Assembly: GCA_041653995.1 (NCBI GenBank) | Contig: JBAZEK010000001.1 | Location: forward strand, 806,001-870,000 | Direction: 5' to 3' | DNA from: Dehalococcoidia bacterium | GTDB taxonomy: Bacteria > Chloroflexota > Dehalococcoidia > GIF9 > UBA5629 | DNA: 64,000 nt | Shown here: positions 31,487-39,605 of the stretch, piece by piece | Layout: every line of letters starts with the position of its first letter | Position numbering within the stretch: position 1 is the stretch's first letter | The notes under the pieces: generated by a model | What the model saw: only the letters and a program-made list of their open reading frames with translations | Database searches by the model: none | What the model was told of the DNA's origin: nothing | Position numbers and translations under genes: made by a program

Positions 31487-32818
31487 TCAGCGTCCCATCA
31501 AGCCTGCTATGTTCTTAGGCAATTTGCCTTTAGCCATCATCCTGGTCATCTTCTGAATTCCGTAGAACTGGTTAAGAAGCTGATTGACATCGCCCGGCGT
31601 GGTTCCGCTGCCTCTGGCTATCCTGCGTTTTCGGCTGCCGTTGACCAGATCGGGATTTGACCTCTCTTCCGCTGTCATGGAAAGGATAATAGCCTCTATC
31701 TTTTTGGTCCTGTCCTGACTGTCTTTATCCGATATCCCCTTGGTAAGCTTGGAGAAGCCGGGTATCATGTCCACAAGCTGGCTGAAGCTGCCCATCTTCT
31801 TTATCTGCCTCATCTGTTCCAGCAGATCATTGAGGTCAAATTCGGACTTTCTCAGCTTGGATTCCAGCTTCGCCATCTGCTGTTTATCAAAGGTCTTCTC
31901 CGCCTTCTCAATGAGCGTGAGCACATCGCCCATTCCAAGGATGCGCGAGGCCAACCTGTCAGGATAGAAAACCTCCAGCGAAGCGGTCTTTTCACCCATG
32001 CCGGTGAATTTAATCGGTACACCGGTCACCGATTTGATGGAAAGCGCCGCACCGCCTCTGGCATCTCCGTCCATCTTGGTCAATATGAGACCAGTCAAAC
32101 CCAGGCTGCTGTTGAATTCCCCCGCGATATTCACCGCATCCTGTCCGGTCATGGCATCGGCTATCAACAATATCTCGACCGGTAAAACCGCCTTTTTAAT
32201 GTCCTTCAGCTCCTGCATCAGAGGCTCATCGATATGCAACCTCCCCTGGGTGTCGATTATCACCCACGCAGCCGCCGTCTCCTCCGCCCTGGCAACTGAA
32301 TTACGGCTGATGTGAACCGGGCTGGCAGTTACGTCCTCGTGATATACGGGAATATCAAGCTGGCCGCCCAGCACCTTAAGCTGATCGATGGCGGCAGGCC
32401 TGCGCGTATCGGCCGCCACCAGAAGCACCTTCTGGCCTGATTGTTTTAAGTGAAACGCCAGTTTGGCTGCCGTCGTGGTTTTGCCAGCACCCTGGAGCCC
32501 AACCAGCATTATCACAGACGGTTGACGAGGGGAGGCCTTCAGCCTGGCAGGCTCCCTGCCCAATACGTCAACCAGTTCCTCGTTGACTATTTTGACTATT
32601 TGCTGGGCCGGCGAAAGACTCTCGAGTACCTTTGCCTCCAGCGCCTTCTCCCTCACCACGGCCAGAAAGCTCTTGACAACCTTGAAATTGACGTCAGCCT
32701 CGAGAAGCGCCAGGCGTATCTGCCTCAATGCCTCGTCGATATCTTTTTCACTCAGCCTGCCTTTGTTATTCAGCCCGCTGAATATCCTGCTAAGCTTCTC
32801 TGTCAGTACTTCAAACAT
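31487..32818 (-). CDS. ffh: Signal recognition particle protein Ffh
   Basis: SRP GTPase that targets membrane proteins co-translationally. From the ATG at 32818 it is 443 residues (a TTG one codon earlier is possible). The N domain is followed by the G domain: G-L-Q-G-A-G-K-T-T-T-A-A-K near 106, D-T-R-R-P-A-A near 138, D-T-Q-G-R near 190 (D-T-A-G-R in most species), and T-K-M-D-G-D-A-R-G-G near 246. The methionine-rich M domain has R-R-I-A-R-G-S-G. No Shine-Dalgarno site is clear. It converges with the 202-residue protein gene. I did not find the SRP RNA gene nearby. Confidence 0.95.
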   Translation of the reverse strand: MFEVLTEKLSRIFSGLNNKGRLSEKDIDEALRQIRLALLEADVNFKVVKSFLAVVREKALEAKVLESLSPAQQIVKIVNEELVDVLGREPARLKASPRQPSVIMLVGLQGAGKTTTAAKLAFHLKQSGQKVLLVAADTRRPAAIDQLKVLGGQLDIPVYHEDVTASPVHISRNSVARAEETAAAWVIIDTQGRLHIDEPLMQELKDIKKAVLPVEILLIADAMTGQDAVNIAGEFNSSLGLTGLILTKMDGDARGGAALSIKSVTGVPIKFTGMGEKTASLEVFYPDRLASRILGMGDVLTLIEKAEKTFDKQQMAKLESKLRKSEFDLNDLLEQMRQIKKMGSFSQLVDMIPGFSKLTKGISDKDSQDRTKKIEAIILSMTAEERSNPDLVNGSRKRRIARGSGTTPGDVNQLLNQFYGIQKMTRMMAKGKLPKNIAGLMGR

Positions 32819-32876
32819 CAATAAAGCATAGCATATTTTCCCTGCGTGATTGCAGTCAGAACACGCAATTAAAAAC

Positions 32877-32903
32877 GGGCGGGTTTTAAACCCGCCCCTA
32901 CAG
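32877..32903. repeat. GGGCGGGTTT palindrome with CGCCCCTAC edge
   Basis: GGGCGGGTTT and AAACCCGCCC around a single T are a perfect 10-bp inverted repeat, followed by CCTACAG. The CGCCCCTACA edge also occurs at 1009-1018. It is a small dispersed intergenic palindrome. Confidence 0.6.
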
Positions 32904-32976
32904 ATAAATGGCTACAGGTACACGGCCTGTTACCTTGACAGCTACACTCGTGGGGATTATCCTAAATACATTTAAG

Positions 32977-33657
32977 ATGTTTGAAAAATACGAGATCAAT
33001 GCCTTTGAAAAGGAAGAGTCCTGGCGGCTTTTCAGGTATATCGGTGAGCTGGTAGCCGGCTTTGACAAGCTCACCGGCATCGAGCCTGCGGTAACCATCT
33101 ACGGCTCGGCGGTTGCCACGGAGAATCAGACCGATTACCAGAACGCTCGCCAGATCGCATATCTGCTCGGACAGCAGGGGTTTAACATAGTCACGGGAGG
33201 CGGCCCCGGCATGATGGAGGCCGCCAACCTGGGCGCCAGCGAGGCCGGCGTCAAATCGATCGGGCTGAATATTGTCCTGCCCAAGGAACAGAAATGCAAT
33301 GTCTATTCAAGCCTGACCATAAATTTCGATCATTTTTTCGTGCGTAAGGTAATGCTGGTCAAATACGCCACCGCCTTTGTCATCATGCCGGGCGGCATGG
33401 GAACACTAGATGAGCTGACCGAGGTTCTGACACTTATCCAAACCAGCAAGATCAAGCCTTTCCCTGTGATACTGTTTAATTCAACTTTCTGGCGCGGTTT
33501 TCTGGACTGGCTTCAGACCACCGTCCTGGCAATGGGCTATATCTCCGACGCGGATCTCCGCCTGCTCAGGATAACGGACAAACCATCAGAGGTGCTGGAT
33601 ATAGTCAGCAGCTGGTATCTCAGGCAGGCTATAGTGGGCAGGCAGGCTATTGATTAA
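32977..33657 (+). CDS. LOG-family protein (TIGR00730 type)
   Basis: A Rossmann-fold protein of about 226 residues from the ATG at 32977. The LOG motif is G-G-G-P-G-M-M-E-A-A-N and the phosphate-binding motif is M-P-G-G-M-G-T-L-D-E-L-T-E. LOG enzymes release cytokinin-type bases from nucleotide monophosphates by phosphoribohydrolysis; many bacterial members have an unknown nucleotide substrate. The frame is open back to an ATG at 32908, but that extension begins inside an intergenic palindrome and has no ribosome site, so the shorter form is preferred. Its stop overlaps the next gene by 8 bases. Confidence 0.88.
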   Translation: MFEKYEINAFEKEESWRLFRYIGELVAGFDKLTGIEPAVTIYGSAVATENQTDYQNARQIAYLLGQQGFNIVTGGGPGMMEAANLGASEAGVKSIGLNIVLPKEQKCNVYSSLTINFDHFFVRKVMLVKYATAFVIMPGGMGTLDELTEVLTLIQTSKIKPFPVILFNSTFWRGFLDWLQTTVLAMGYISDADLRLLRITDKPSEVLDIVSSWYLRQAIVGRQAID

Positions 33658-35044
33658 CCTCTCATTTCACGGCGCCGCGCGCACAGTCACAGGTTCACGG
33701 CACCTGCTCGATATCAACGGTTACCGCTTACTGCTCGATTGCGGTCTATTTCAGGGCCGCAGGTCGGAGACATATCAGCGAAACCTGCATTTCTCGTTCG
33801 ATCCAAGGTCGGTTGATTCGGCCATCATCTCACATGCACACATGGACCACCTGGGCAACCTGCCCAACCTGGTCAAGCAGGGATTCGATGGCGATGTAAA
33901 CTGCACCTCGGCCACGCTGGACCTGGCCAATATCATGCTCACCGATTCAGCCAGCATCCAGGAAAGCGATATCCGGTATGTCAACAAGGTGCGCCGCAGG
34001 CATAATCAGCCGCCGGCAGAGCCCCTGTACGATACGACCGACGTGCCTCCCACACTGAGACTGCTGAGAGGCAACTCCTATGAGCATAGATTCGATCTCG
34101 CCAGGGGAATCAGCGTCATCTTTCACGACGCGGGACATATCCTCGGCTCAGCCATCACGGTCATCAATATAGCCGATGGGGATAGAAAACTGTCGGTTTG
34201 CTTCACAGGTGACCTGGGACGCAAGGATATGCCCATCATCCGCGACCCCCATATCGTTGCGGATGCGGACATTCTAATCATCGAAAGCACATACGGCAAT
34301 AGAACGCACTCAGATATAAATCTGGTGCTGGACAAGCTTGCGGCGGTGATCAATGAAACCATCTCGAGGGGAGGCAAGATCATAGTGCCGTCGTTCGCCC
34401 TCGAGCGGACGCAGGAGCTGATCTACTGCCTGCACCAGTTGAAACTGGCCGGCCGCATACCAGACTTCCCCATTTATATTGACAGTCCCCTGGCCATCGA
34501 TGCCACCGATATTTTCAGGGTCCACCCGGAGTGTTACGATGCCGATACAGCCCAGTTGCTCAGGACCGTGGCCGACCCCTTCGGCTTCCGCGGCCTGCAT
34601 TACGTATCAAGCGTGGAGGAGTCCAAGCATCTAAATATGATTAAAACTCCCATGATGATCATCGCCGGGTCGGGCATGGCCGAAGCCGGGCGCGTAACGC
34701 ACCACCTGAAAAACAATATCGGAAAGCCAAAAAATGCCGTACTGATCGTTGGCTGGCAGGCGGAGAATACGCTCGGCCGCAAGATCGCGGAGCGATGGCC
34801 GGAGGTAACCATCTTCGGAGAAAAATACAAGCTGCGCTGCCGTGTGGAGATATTTAATGAATTCAGCGCCCACGCGGACCGCAATGACCTTATCGGATGG
34901 ATAGGCGCCGGCAGGGAAAGATGGCAGAAGGTATTCGTTGTACACGGTGAGGAAAAGTCGGCGCTATCCCTGGCGGATGCGTTCAAAGAAATGGGATTGC
35001 ACGATGTAGAAGTGCCCGAAGAGGGCCAGACCTTTCAACTGTAG
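33650..35044 (+). CDS. Metallo-beta-lactamase/beta-CASP RNA nuclease-type protein
   Basis: A 464-residue zinc-dependent nuclease-fold protein. Metal ligands are in H-A-H-M-D-H (62-67), the aspartate of F-T-G-D-L-G-R near 186, and H-A-D in E-F-S-A-H-A-D near 409. The beta-CASP insert follows E-S-T-Y-G-N, with I-V-P-S-F-A-L-E-R near 249 and G-S-G-M-A-E-A-G-R near 344. Close relatives include the CPSF73-like RNA exonucleases of bacteria and archaea (YsH1/Ysh1 type), not RNase J. The start is TTG inside the end of the LOG gene, so the pair is coupled. Confidence 0.92.
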   Translation: MINLSFHGAARTVTGSRHLLDINGYRLLLDCGLFQGRRSETYQRNLHFSFDPRSVDSAIISHAHMDHLGNLPNLVKQGFDGDVNCTSATLDLANIMLTDSASIQESDIRYVNKVRRRHNQPPAEPLYDTTDVPPTLRLLRGNSYEHRFDLARGISVIFHDAGHILGSAITVINIADGDRKLSVCFTGDLGRKDMPIIRDPHIVADADILIIESTYGNRTHSDINLVLDKLAAVINETISRGGKIIVPSFALERTQELIYCLHQLKLAGRIPDFPIYIDSPLAIDATDIFRVHPECYDADTAQLLRTVADPFGFRGLHYVSSVEESKHLNMIKTPMMIIAGSGMAEAGRVTHHLKNNIGKPKNAVLIVGWQAENTLGRKIAERWPEVTIFGEKYKLRCRVEIFNEFSAHADRNDLIGWIGAGRERWQKVFVVHGEEKSALSLADAFKEMGLHDVEVPEEGQTFQL

Positions 35045-35082
35045 CTCTATAAACCCTTGGGGAAAGACACGGGGGACTATCG

Positions 35083-36051
35083 ATGGCCCAATTCCATTCA
35101 CTTAATCTTGATCAACTGCGCCGGCCCTGGAATGAACTTTACCTGCGCTCGCGGATCAGTTCGCCTTTCTCATCGCCGGACTGGGCTGAGAACTGGTGGA
35201 AACATTTCGGCGAGGGTAGCACGCTGCATGCCGGCTCGGTGGAAGAAGAAGGCAAAGTAATCGGCATTGCACCCCTTCGCTTGAAGGAAGGCATCCTGCG
35301 TTTTATCGGCAGCGACAACCTGTTCGATTTCCAGGATTTTATAATCGAAAAGGGACGTGACGAGGTTTTTTATCGTACGCTATTCCATCACATTTCTGAG
35401 ACCAGGGCAGCAAAATTGGATTTAGGCTTGCTCCTGCCCGACTCCAGCGTGCGCCGGGTGCTCATACCCCTGGCAAAGGAGAGGGGTCTTGATGTGAGCT
35501 GCGTTCAGGACGATGTTACAGTATCGCTTGATCTGCCCACGGATACGGCGGGATATCTTGCTCTGCTCAGCGCAAAACAGAGGCACGAATTGCTGCGCAA
35601 GGAACGGCGACTGAACGAGGAGGGCGACGTAGCATACAGGGTACAGGACAGGGCAAGCGACGCAGATACAGATCTCTTCCTGCAATTTTTCAGGGAGAGC
35701 AGGGAAGACAAAAAACGATTCCTCACACCATCCATAGAGCTCTTCATGCGGGAGATTATTGGTTTAAGCGAGGCCCGCGGCATGCTGCGGCTGGGGATAC
35801 TGGAGCTGAATAACACACCAATCGCAGCCACCCTTTGCTTTGAATACCAGGACGGTATATACCTGTATAACAGCGGCTATTCCCCGGCCTACCGCTGGCT
35901 GAGCGCAGGGCTGCTGTCAAAGTACTACAGTATCCGGGACAGCATCATGAAGGGAAAAACGCATTATAATTTCCTTAAAGGCGCAGAGAAATACAAATTC
36001 CACCTGGGCGGTAAAGAAGACGGCCTTTTTAGATGTATAATTAATTTTTAG
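35083..36051 (+). CDS. GNAT-fold acyltransferase, BioF2/FemAB-like
   Basis: A 322-residue protein of the acetyltransferase_6 (CelD/FemAB-like double-GNAT) type: F-S-S-P-D-W-A-E-N-W-W-K-H-F near 28-41, then L-S-A-K-Q-R-H-E-L-L-R-K-E-R-R-L near 163-178, and the C-terminal signature Y-N-S-G-Y-S-P-A-Y-R-W-L-S-A-G and Y-N-F-L-K-G-A-E-K-Y-K. Family members transfer aminoacyl or acyl groups to sugars or peptidoglycan; the donor here is unknown. It stands before a GT4 glycosyltransferase and a PIG-L deacetylase in the same direction, which suggests modification of a glycoconjugate. Confidence 0.85.
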   Translation: MAQFHSLNLDQLRRPWNELYLRSRISSPFSSPDWAENWWKHFGEGSTLHAGSVEEEGKVIGIAPLRLKEGILRFIGSDNLFDFQDFIIEKGRDEVFYRTLFHHISETRAAKLDLGLLLPDSSVRRVLIPLAKERGLDVSCVQDDVTVSLDLPTDTAGYLALLSAKQRHELLRKERRLNEEGDVAYRVQDRASDADTDLFLQFFRESREDKKRFLTPSIELFMREIIGLSEARGMLRLGILELNNTPIAATLCFEYQDGIYLYNSGYSPAYRWLSAGLLSKYYSIRDSIMKGKTHYNFLKGAEKYKFHLGGKEDGLFRCIINF

Positions 36052-36078
36052 ATATTCAGATACCGGAATAATCCTTCG

Positions 36079-37317
36079 ATGGACCATTTGCGCATCGCGC
36101 TCTTAAGCTTACATACCTGCCCCTGGAGCAAGCCGGGAGGCCGCTACACGGGCGGGATGAACGTTTATATTCAGAATCTGTACCTGGAACTCGCAAAACT
36201 GGGGGTAACTGCAGACGTATTCACCTGTTGCCATGAAGACAACCAGCCGTGCAACTTCAGCGGGCCTAGCTGCCACACAGGATTGATACATATCAATGAC
36301 GCCCGCTCCAGGCCTATTACAGATTCCGGTCCGGCGGACTATGCACACAGCCTGGCTCAGGCCGTTAACTCACACTGCCGGAATCTGAACCTGCACTACG
36401 ACGTTATACACAGCCACTACTGGCTTTCGGGTCTGGCAGGCAACCACCTGAAAGACTTCTGGCAGATACCGCACATAACCATGTTCCACACGCTTGGCGC
36501 CCTGAAAAACAGCTCCTTGCCGGGATCTCCGGAGCCTGAATCCCGAATAGTCCATGAAAGGTCTGTCATCAACTCCTGTGATCGCGTCATCGCATCGACC
36601 TCGATTGAAAAACAGGAAATGGTCGACAGGTACGGCGTATCTGCGGATAAAATCAGCGTCATACCCTGCGGTGTTAATCCCGCTCTATTTCACCCCATAC
36701 AAAGGCCGGCTGCCAGAGCCGCCTGCGGCCTCCCCGATAAGCCGACGCTTTTGTTTGTCGGTAGGCCCGATCCCATCAAAGGGCTCAATAACCTGCTGAA
36801 GGCTGTCTCCCTGCTCAAGCAGGGCAACGACTTCCAACTCCTGGTGGTAGGTTACGGCAATCGCCGTATGGGAGATCCGGGGCAGGCTGCCGGCTACGGG
36901 AGTGAATATCTCAGGGACCGTGTGATTTTTACGGGCCCGGTCGACCACGAGAAAATGTCCCTGTATTACAACGCAGCCGATCTCTGCGTAATACCGTCGT
37001 ATTACGAAAGCTTCTGTCTCACCGCGCTCGAATCAGTGGCCTGCGGCACGCCTGTCCTTGCGACATGCGTGGGGGAGATATCTGAGATATCGAAACTTAC
37101 GACTTTATGTAAAATTATCCCCGATAACAGGGCGGAAACCCTGGCGGCGTATATCAGCATATATATAGAAGGCAACGCGCCGGATGTACCCCGCCCGGGT
37201 GCGGAGCTTTCAATGAATTATGGCTGGAACTCAATTGCGGACAGGGTCATTCGTGAGTATCGGGACGTGTTAAAAGTGCCTACAGAAGCTGTACTGACTA
37301 TGCCATCATGCAGATAA
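36079..37317 (+). CDS. GT4 glycosyltransferase, MshA-like
   Basis: A 412-residue GT-B glycosyltransferase. N-terminal S-L-H-T-C-P-W-S-K-P-G ... T-G-G-M-N-V-Y-I is close to MshA (D-inositol-3-phosphate GlcNAc transferase) and sucrose-phosphate-synthase-type enzymes. V-I-H-S-H-Y-W-L-S-G, F-H-T-L-G-A-L-K-N and P-E-P-E-S-R-I follow. The donor site has L-L-F-V-G-R-P-D-P-I-K-G and the GT4 E-x7-E, Y-E-S-F-C-L-T-A-L-E. MshA makes GlcNAc-inositol for mycothiol; whether this enzyme does is not established. It is 26 bases upstream of a PIG-L deacetylase, the MshB-type partner. Confidence 0.88.
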   Translation: MDHLRIALLSLHTCPWSKPGGRYTGGMNVYIQNLYLELAKLGVTADVFTCCHEDNQPCNFSGPSCHTGLIHINDARSRPITDSGPADYAHSLAQAVNSHCRNLNLHYDVIHSHYWLSGLAGNHLKDFWQIPHITMFHTLGALKNSSLPGSPEPESRIVHERSVINSCDRVIASTSIEKQEMVDRYGVSADKISVIPCGVNPALFHPIQRPAARAACGLPDKPTLLFVGRPDPIKGLNNLLKAVSLLKQGNDFQLLVVGYGNRRMGDPGQAAGYGSEYLRDRVIFTGPVDHEKMSLYYNAADLCVIPSYYESFCLTALESVACGTPVLATCVGEISEISKLTTLCKIIPDNRAETLAAYISIYIEGNAPDVPRPGAELSMNYGWNSIADRVIREYRDVLKVPTEAVLTMPSCR

Positions 37318-37342
37318 TCCAATACAGCCAGAGGAATATGAT

Positions 37343-38035
37343 ATGACAGATAAATTCGACCTTATGGTTATAGCCCCGCACCCCGACGACCCCGAATTCG
37401 GAATCGGCGGCACGATAGCGCAGTGGACGAAAGACGGCAAGAAAATAGTCTATATCATATGCACCAACGGCAATAAGGGTACGGATGACCCCGCCGTAAC
37501 GCCGGTCCAGCTTGCAGAGATCAGGAGGTCCGAGCAGATGGCTGCGGCGAATTCACTGGGGGTATTCGAAGTCATCTTCCTCGATCATGAGGACCAGTCC
37601 ATCGAGGATACACCCGAGTTCCGCAAGGAGCTGGTCAAGCTGATACGCACCTACAAGCCTGATATCGTGGCAGCCCCGGACCCTTACAGAAAATATGTCT
37701 GGCACCGTGATCACCGCATAACGGGGCAGGTTGTGCTTGACGCGGTTTATCCTTTCGCCCGGGACCGGTTATCTTACCCTGACCTGATCAGGGAGAACTA
37801 TCAGCCGCACAAGGTCAAGGAACTGCTGTTCTGGGGCGCCGAGCAGCCCAACTACTTCAGCGATGTCACAGCCACTTTTGATAAGAAGATCTCAGCGCTT
37901 AAGTGTCACGGGAGCCAGGTGAGCCACTTTCCACAAGGCTGGGAAGAGGCCTACCGCAACGTGTTATCAAGCTACGGCAAAGACCATGGATACGATGTTG
38001 CGGAGACGTTCTACCGTGTAGTGTTGCCACCCTAA
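37343..38035 (+). CDS. PIG-L (LmbE-like) N-acetylglucosamine deacetylase family protein
   Basis: A 230-residue zinc-dependent deacetylase. Metal ligands sit in P-H-P-D-D-P-E-F at 12-19 and in the H-R-D-H motif near 119. This is the family of MshB, BshB and GlcNAc-PI deacetylases, which remove acetyl from GlcNAc on inositol, malate or lipid. Following an MshA-like gene it would deacetylate that product; substrate is inferred. GAGG lies 8 bases before the ATG. Confidence 0.92.
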   Translation: MTDKFDLMVIAPHPDDPEFGIGGTIAQWTKDGKKIVYIICTNGNKGTDDPAVTPVQLAEIRRSEQMAAANSLGVFEVIFLDHEDQSIEDTPEFRKELVKLIRTYKPDIVAAPDPYRKYVWHRDHRITGQVVLDAVYPFARDRLSYPDLIRENYQPHKVKELLFWGAEQPNYFSDVTATFDKKISALKCHGSQVSHFPQGWEEAYRNVLSSYGKDHGYDVAETFYRVVLPP

Positions 38036-38042
38036 TATGCAG

Positions 38043-38348
38043 CTATGCGGATGACCATTTCTCGGCCAGGTCACCGATAAGAGGCAACTTGAATTTCTGG
38101 CCCTGATAGGCCTTGACCATCAGCAGTATCCACATCACCAGCGCGAGTATCCAGATAATCCAACCGATTACCGGTATGAATCCAAGGATAACACAGGCCC
38201 CGAATGTTATGATCGACTGCATGGCATGGAACTTAACGAACTGACTATCTTTTTCAATCAGGAAAAAAATCAGGCCGGTGATCCAACCGACCAAGTAGCA
38301 TAACAGCCCTGCAACATTCTCTTCCAGTCCGGTTGATGACTTTGCCAT
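38043..38348 (-). CDS. DUF4870 (Tic20-like) membrane protein
   Basis: A 101-residue protein with three hydrophobic segments. The DUF4870 pattern is visible: E-N-V-A-G-L-L-C-Y-L-V-G-W-I-T-G-L-I-F, then V-K-F-H-A-M-Q-S-I and the P-V-I-G-W loop. Function is unknown in bacteria; a weak Tic20-like relation is known for the family. It converges on the PIG-L gene with seven bases between stops. Start supported by a GGGGGG run 7 bases upstream. Confidence 0.85.
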   Translation of the reverse strand: MAKSSTGLEENVAGLLCYLVGWITGLIFFLIEKDSQFVKFHAMQSIITFGACVILGFIPVIGWIIWILALVMWILLMVKAYQGQKFKLPLIGDLAEKWSSA

Positions 38349-38380
38349 TGCTCAGACCCCCCTATTCGTTTATTACCGAA

Positions 38381-38409
38381 AGAATAACTGCGATGATAGC
38401 CGGTGTCAA
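38381..38409 (-). promoter_or_regulatory. Promoter of the DUF4870 gene
   Basis: On the minus strand TTGACA (38404-38409), a 17-base spacer, then TATTCT (38381-38386), about 33 bases before the ATG at 38348. Confidence 0.55.
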
Positions 38410-38477
38410 CAGCGTGTTACTGGACTTATTTTCAGGCGACACGGCTGCATCAATCCCGCAGCTATCTATCGATTACC

Positions 38478-39584
38478 TTATATCTTTTTACCTGCTTTAA
38501 AGGCTGCAAATGTCACAACAGCAATCAGAATGACACCGACAGCTATAGCTACAATTGCCCAACCCGGCATGCTTTGCGGGGCTGAGGCAGTCTGAACAGT
38601 GTTTGACGGGGCCGATTCCGTGGTAAAAGTGAATACTGACCCTGCGTCCCCGGGCACGGGCTCCACGGCTGAAGCCTGCCAAAAATAAGCCGTATCATAG
38701 TTGAGCTTGACCGGCAGCGAATATGCGGTGGTAGGGGTGAAATCCTCCACCACTATATTCTGCAACTGGGCGTCCATGGCTAAAATAAATCTGTATTTGG
38801 TTGTGCCCTGGTAGCCGCTCCAGCTGAAAGCCACCCCGCTGACCGGCACACCGGTTGCCCCGTTGGCTGGGCTCAAGGCCTGTAAGCCGTATGAAGGCGT
38901 ACTCACGGCATATCCCGGCCTTATGCTGAAAGGCACAGCCTCGGACCATGGACTGGCAATCCTCTGGCCTGTAGCAGCCTGTGTGGTACGCACCCTCCAG
39001 TAATATGTGTGCCCCGCCTCCAGAGTTCCGGGAGGGTACCAGAAGGCCGGCGACATCGAGTCGGCCGGAACCAGTATGCCGGAATCATAAACCTTCAATG
39101 TAAAGAGCGGGTCCCTGGCAATCTGCACCTGATAACTGCCCGATAAGCAGTAATCCTCCCAGCGCATATCCACCGAGGAGTTTCGCCCGGTTACGGGATC
39201 CACATCAACGGTGTTCTCCGCGGGCTGCTGCGGGGCGTTAACGTTCAGCGTAATAGCCCTTGTCCTGGCGCCCGTGGAATTAACGGCGGTCAGTTTATAA
39301 GTAGTCGTATACAGCGGCGATACGGCAGCCTGCCCGGCCGGGAGCACTTCGCCAATCCCGTGGTCGATATATACGGAAGAAGCATTTTTAACGTCCCAGG
39401 AAATAACGGCAGCGGATGATCGCTCTATGCCGGAAGGTGTGACTTTGTAATCGCTTATTTCAGGCAGGGTCGGCAGCTCGACCGAGCCCGCGCATGGCGC
39501 CGGGAGAGCCACGGCTATCAGACATACATAGAGCAAAAACAAAGCTGCCGCATGAAAACTTGACTGAAGTGCTCTCATATTCAT
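38478..39584 (-). CDS. Surface protein with Ig/fibronectin-like domains and a C-terminal anchor
   Basis: A 368-residue protein with a signal peptide (about 1-33) and a last hydrophobic segment (about 341-363) followed by K-A-G-K-K-I, so it is likely held in the membrane with its bulk outside. Two or three beta-sandwich repeats are visible: Y-K-L-T-A-V-N-S-T-G-A near 95 (Ig-like), and two fibronectin-III-like runs with H-T-Y-Y-W-R-V-R-T near 192 and T-A-Y-F-W-Q-A-S-A near 310. The S-P-A-N-G-A-T-G-V-P-V segment is a common linker in such proteins. Function unknown; adhesion or S-layer support is plausible. GGGGGT is 6 bases before the ATG. Confidence 0.82.
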   Translation of the reverse strand: MNMRALQSSFHAAALFLLYVCLIAVALPAPCAGSVELPTLPEISDYKVTPSGIERSSAAVISWDVKNASSVYIDHGIGEVLPAGQAAVSPLYTTTYKLTAVNSTGARTRAITLNVNAPQQPAENTVDVDPVTGRNSSVDMRWEDYCLSGSYQVQIARDPLFTLKVYDSGILVPADSMSPAFWYPPGTLEAGHTYYWRVRTTQAATGQRIASPWSEAVPFSIRPGYAVSTPSYGLQALSPANGATGVPVSGVAFSWSGYQGTTKYRFILAMDAQLQNIVVEDFTPTTAYSLPVKLNYDTAYFWQASAVEPVPGDAGSVFTFTTESAPSNTVQTASAPQSMPGWAIVAIAVGVILIAVVTFAAFKAGKKI

Positions 39585-39605
39585 CGTCTTACCCCCGTCG
39601 AGGCA

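Noticed and set aside
32843..32867. TGCGTG/CACGCA hairpin upstream of ffh as SRP RNA
   Set aside because: It is too short and lacks the conserved SRP tetraloop and internal loop; probably a small hairpin only.
32908..32976. Longer N-terminus for the LOG-family protein
   Set aside because: The added 23 residues begin in a dispersed palindrome, lack a ribosome site and do not match the family.
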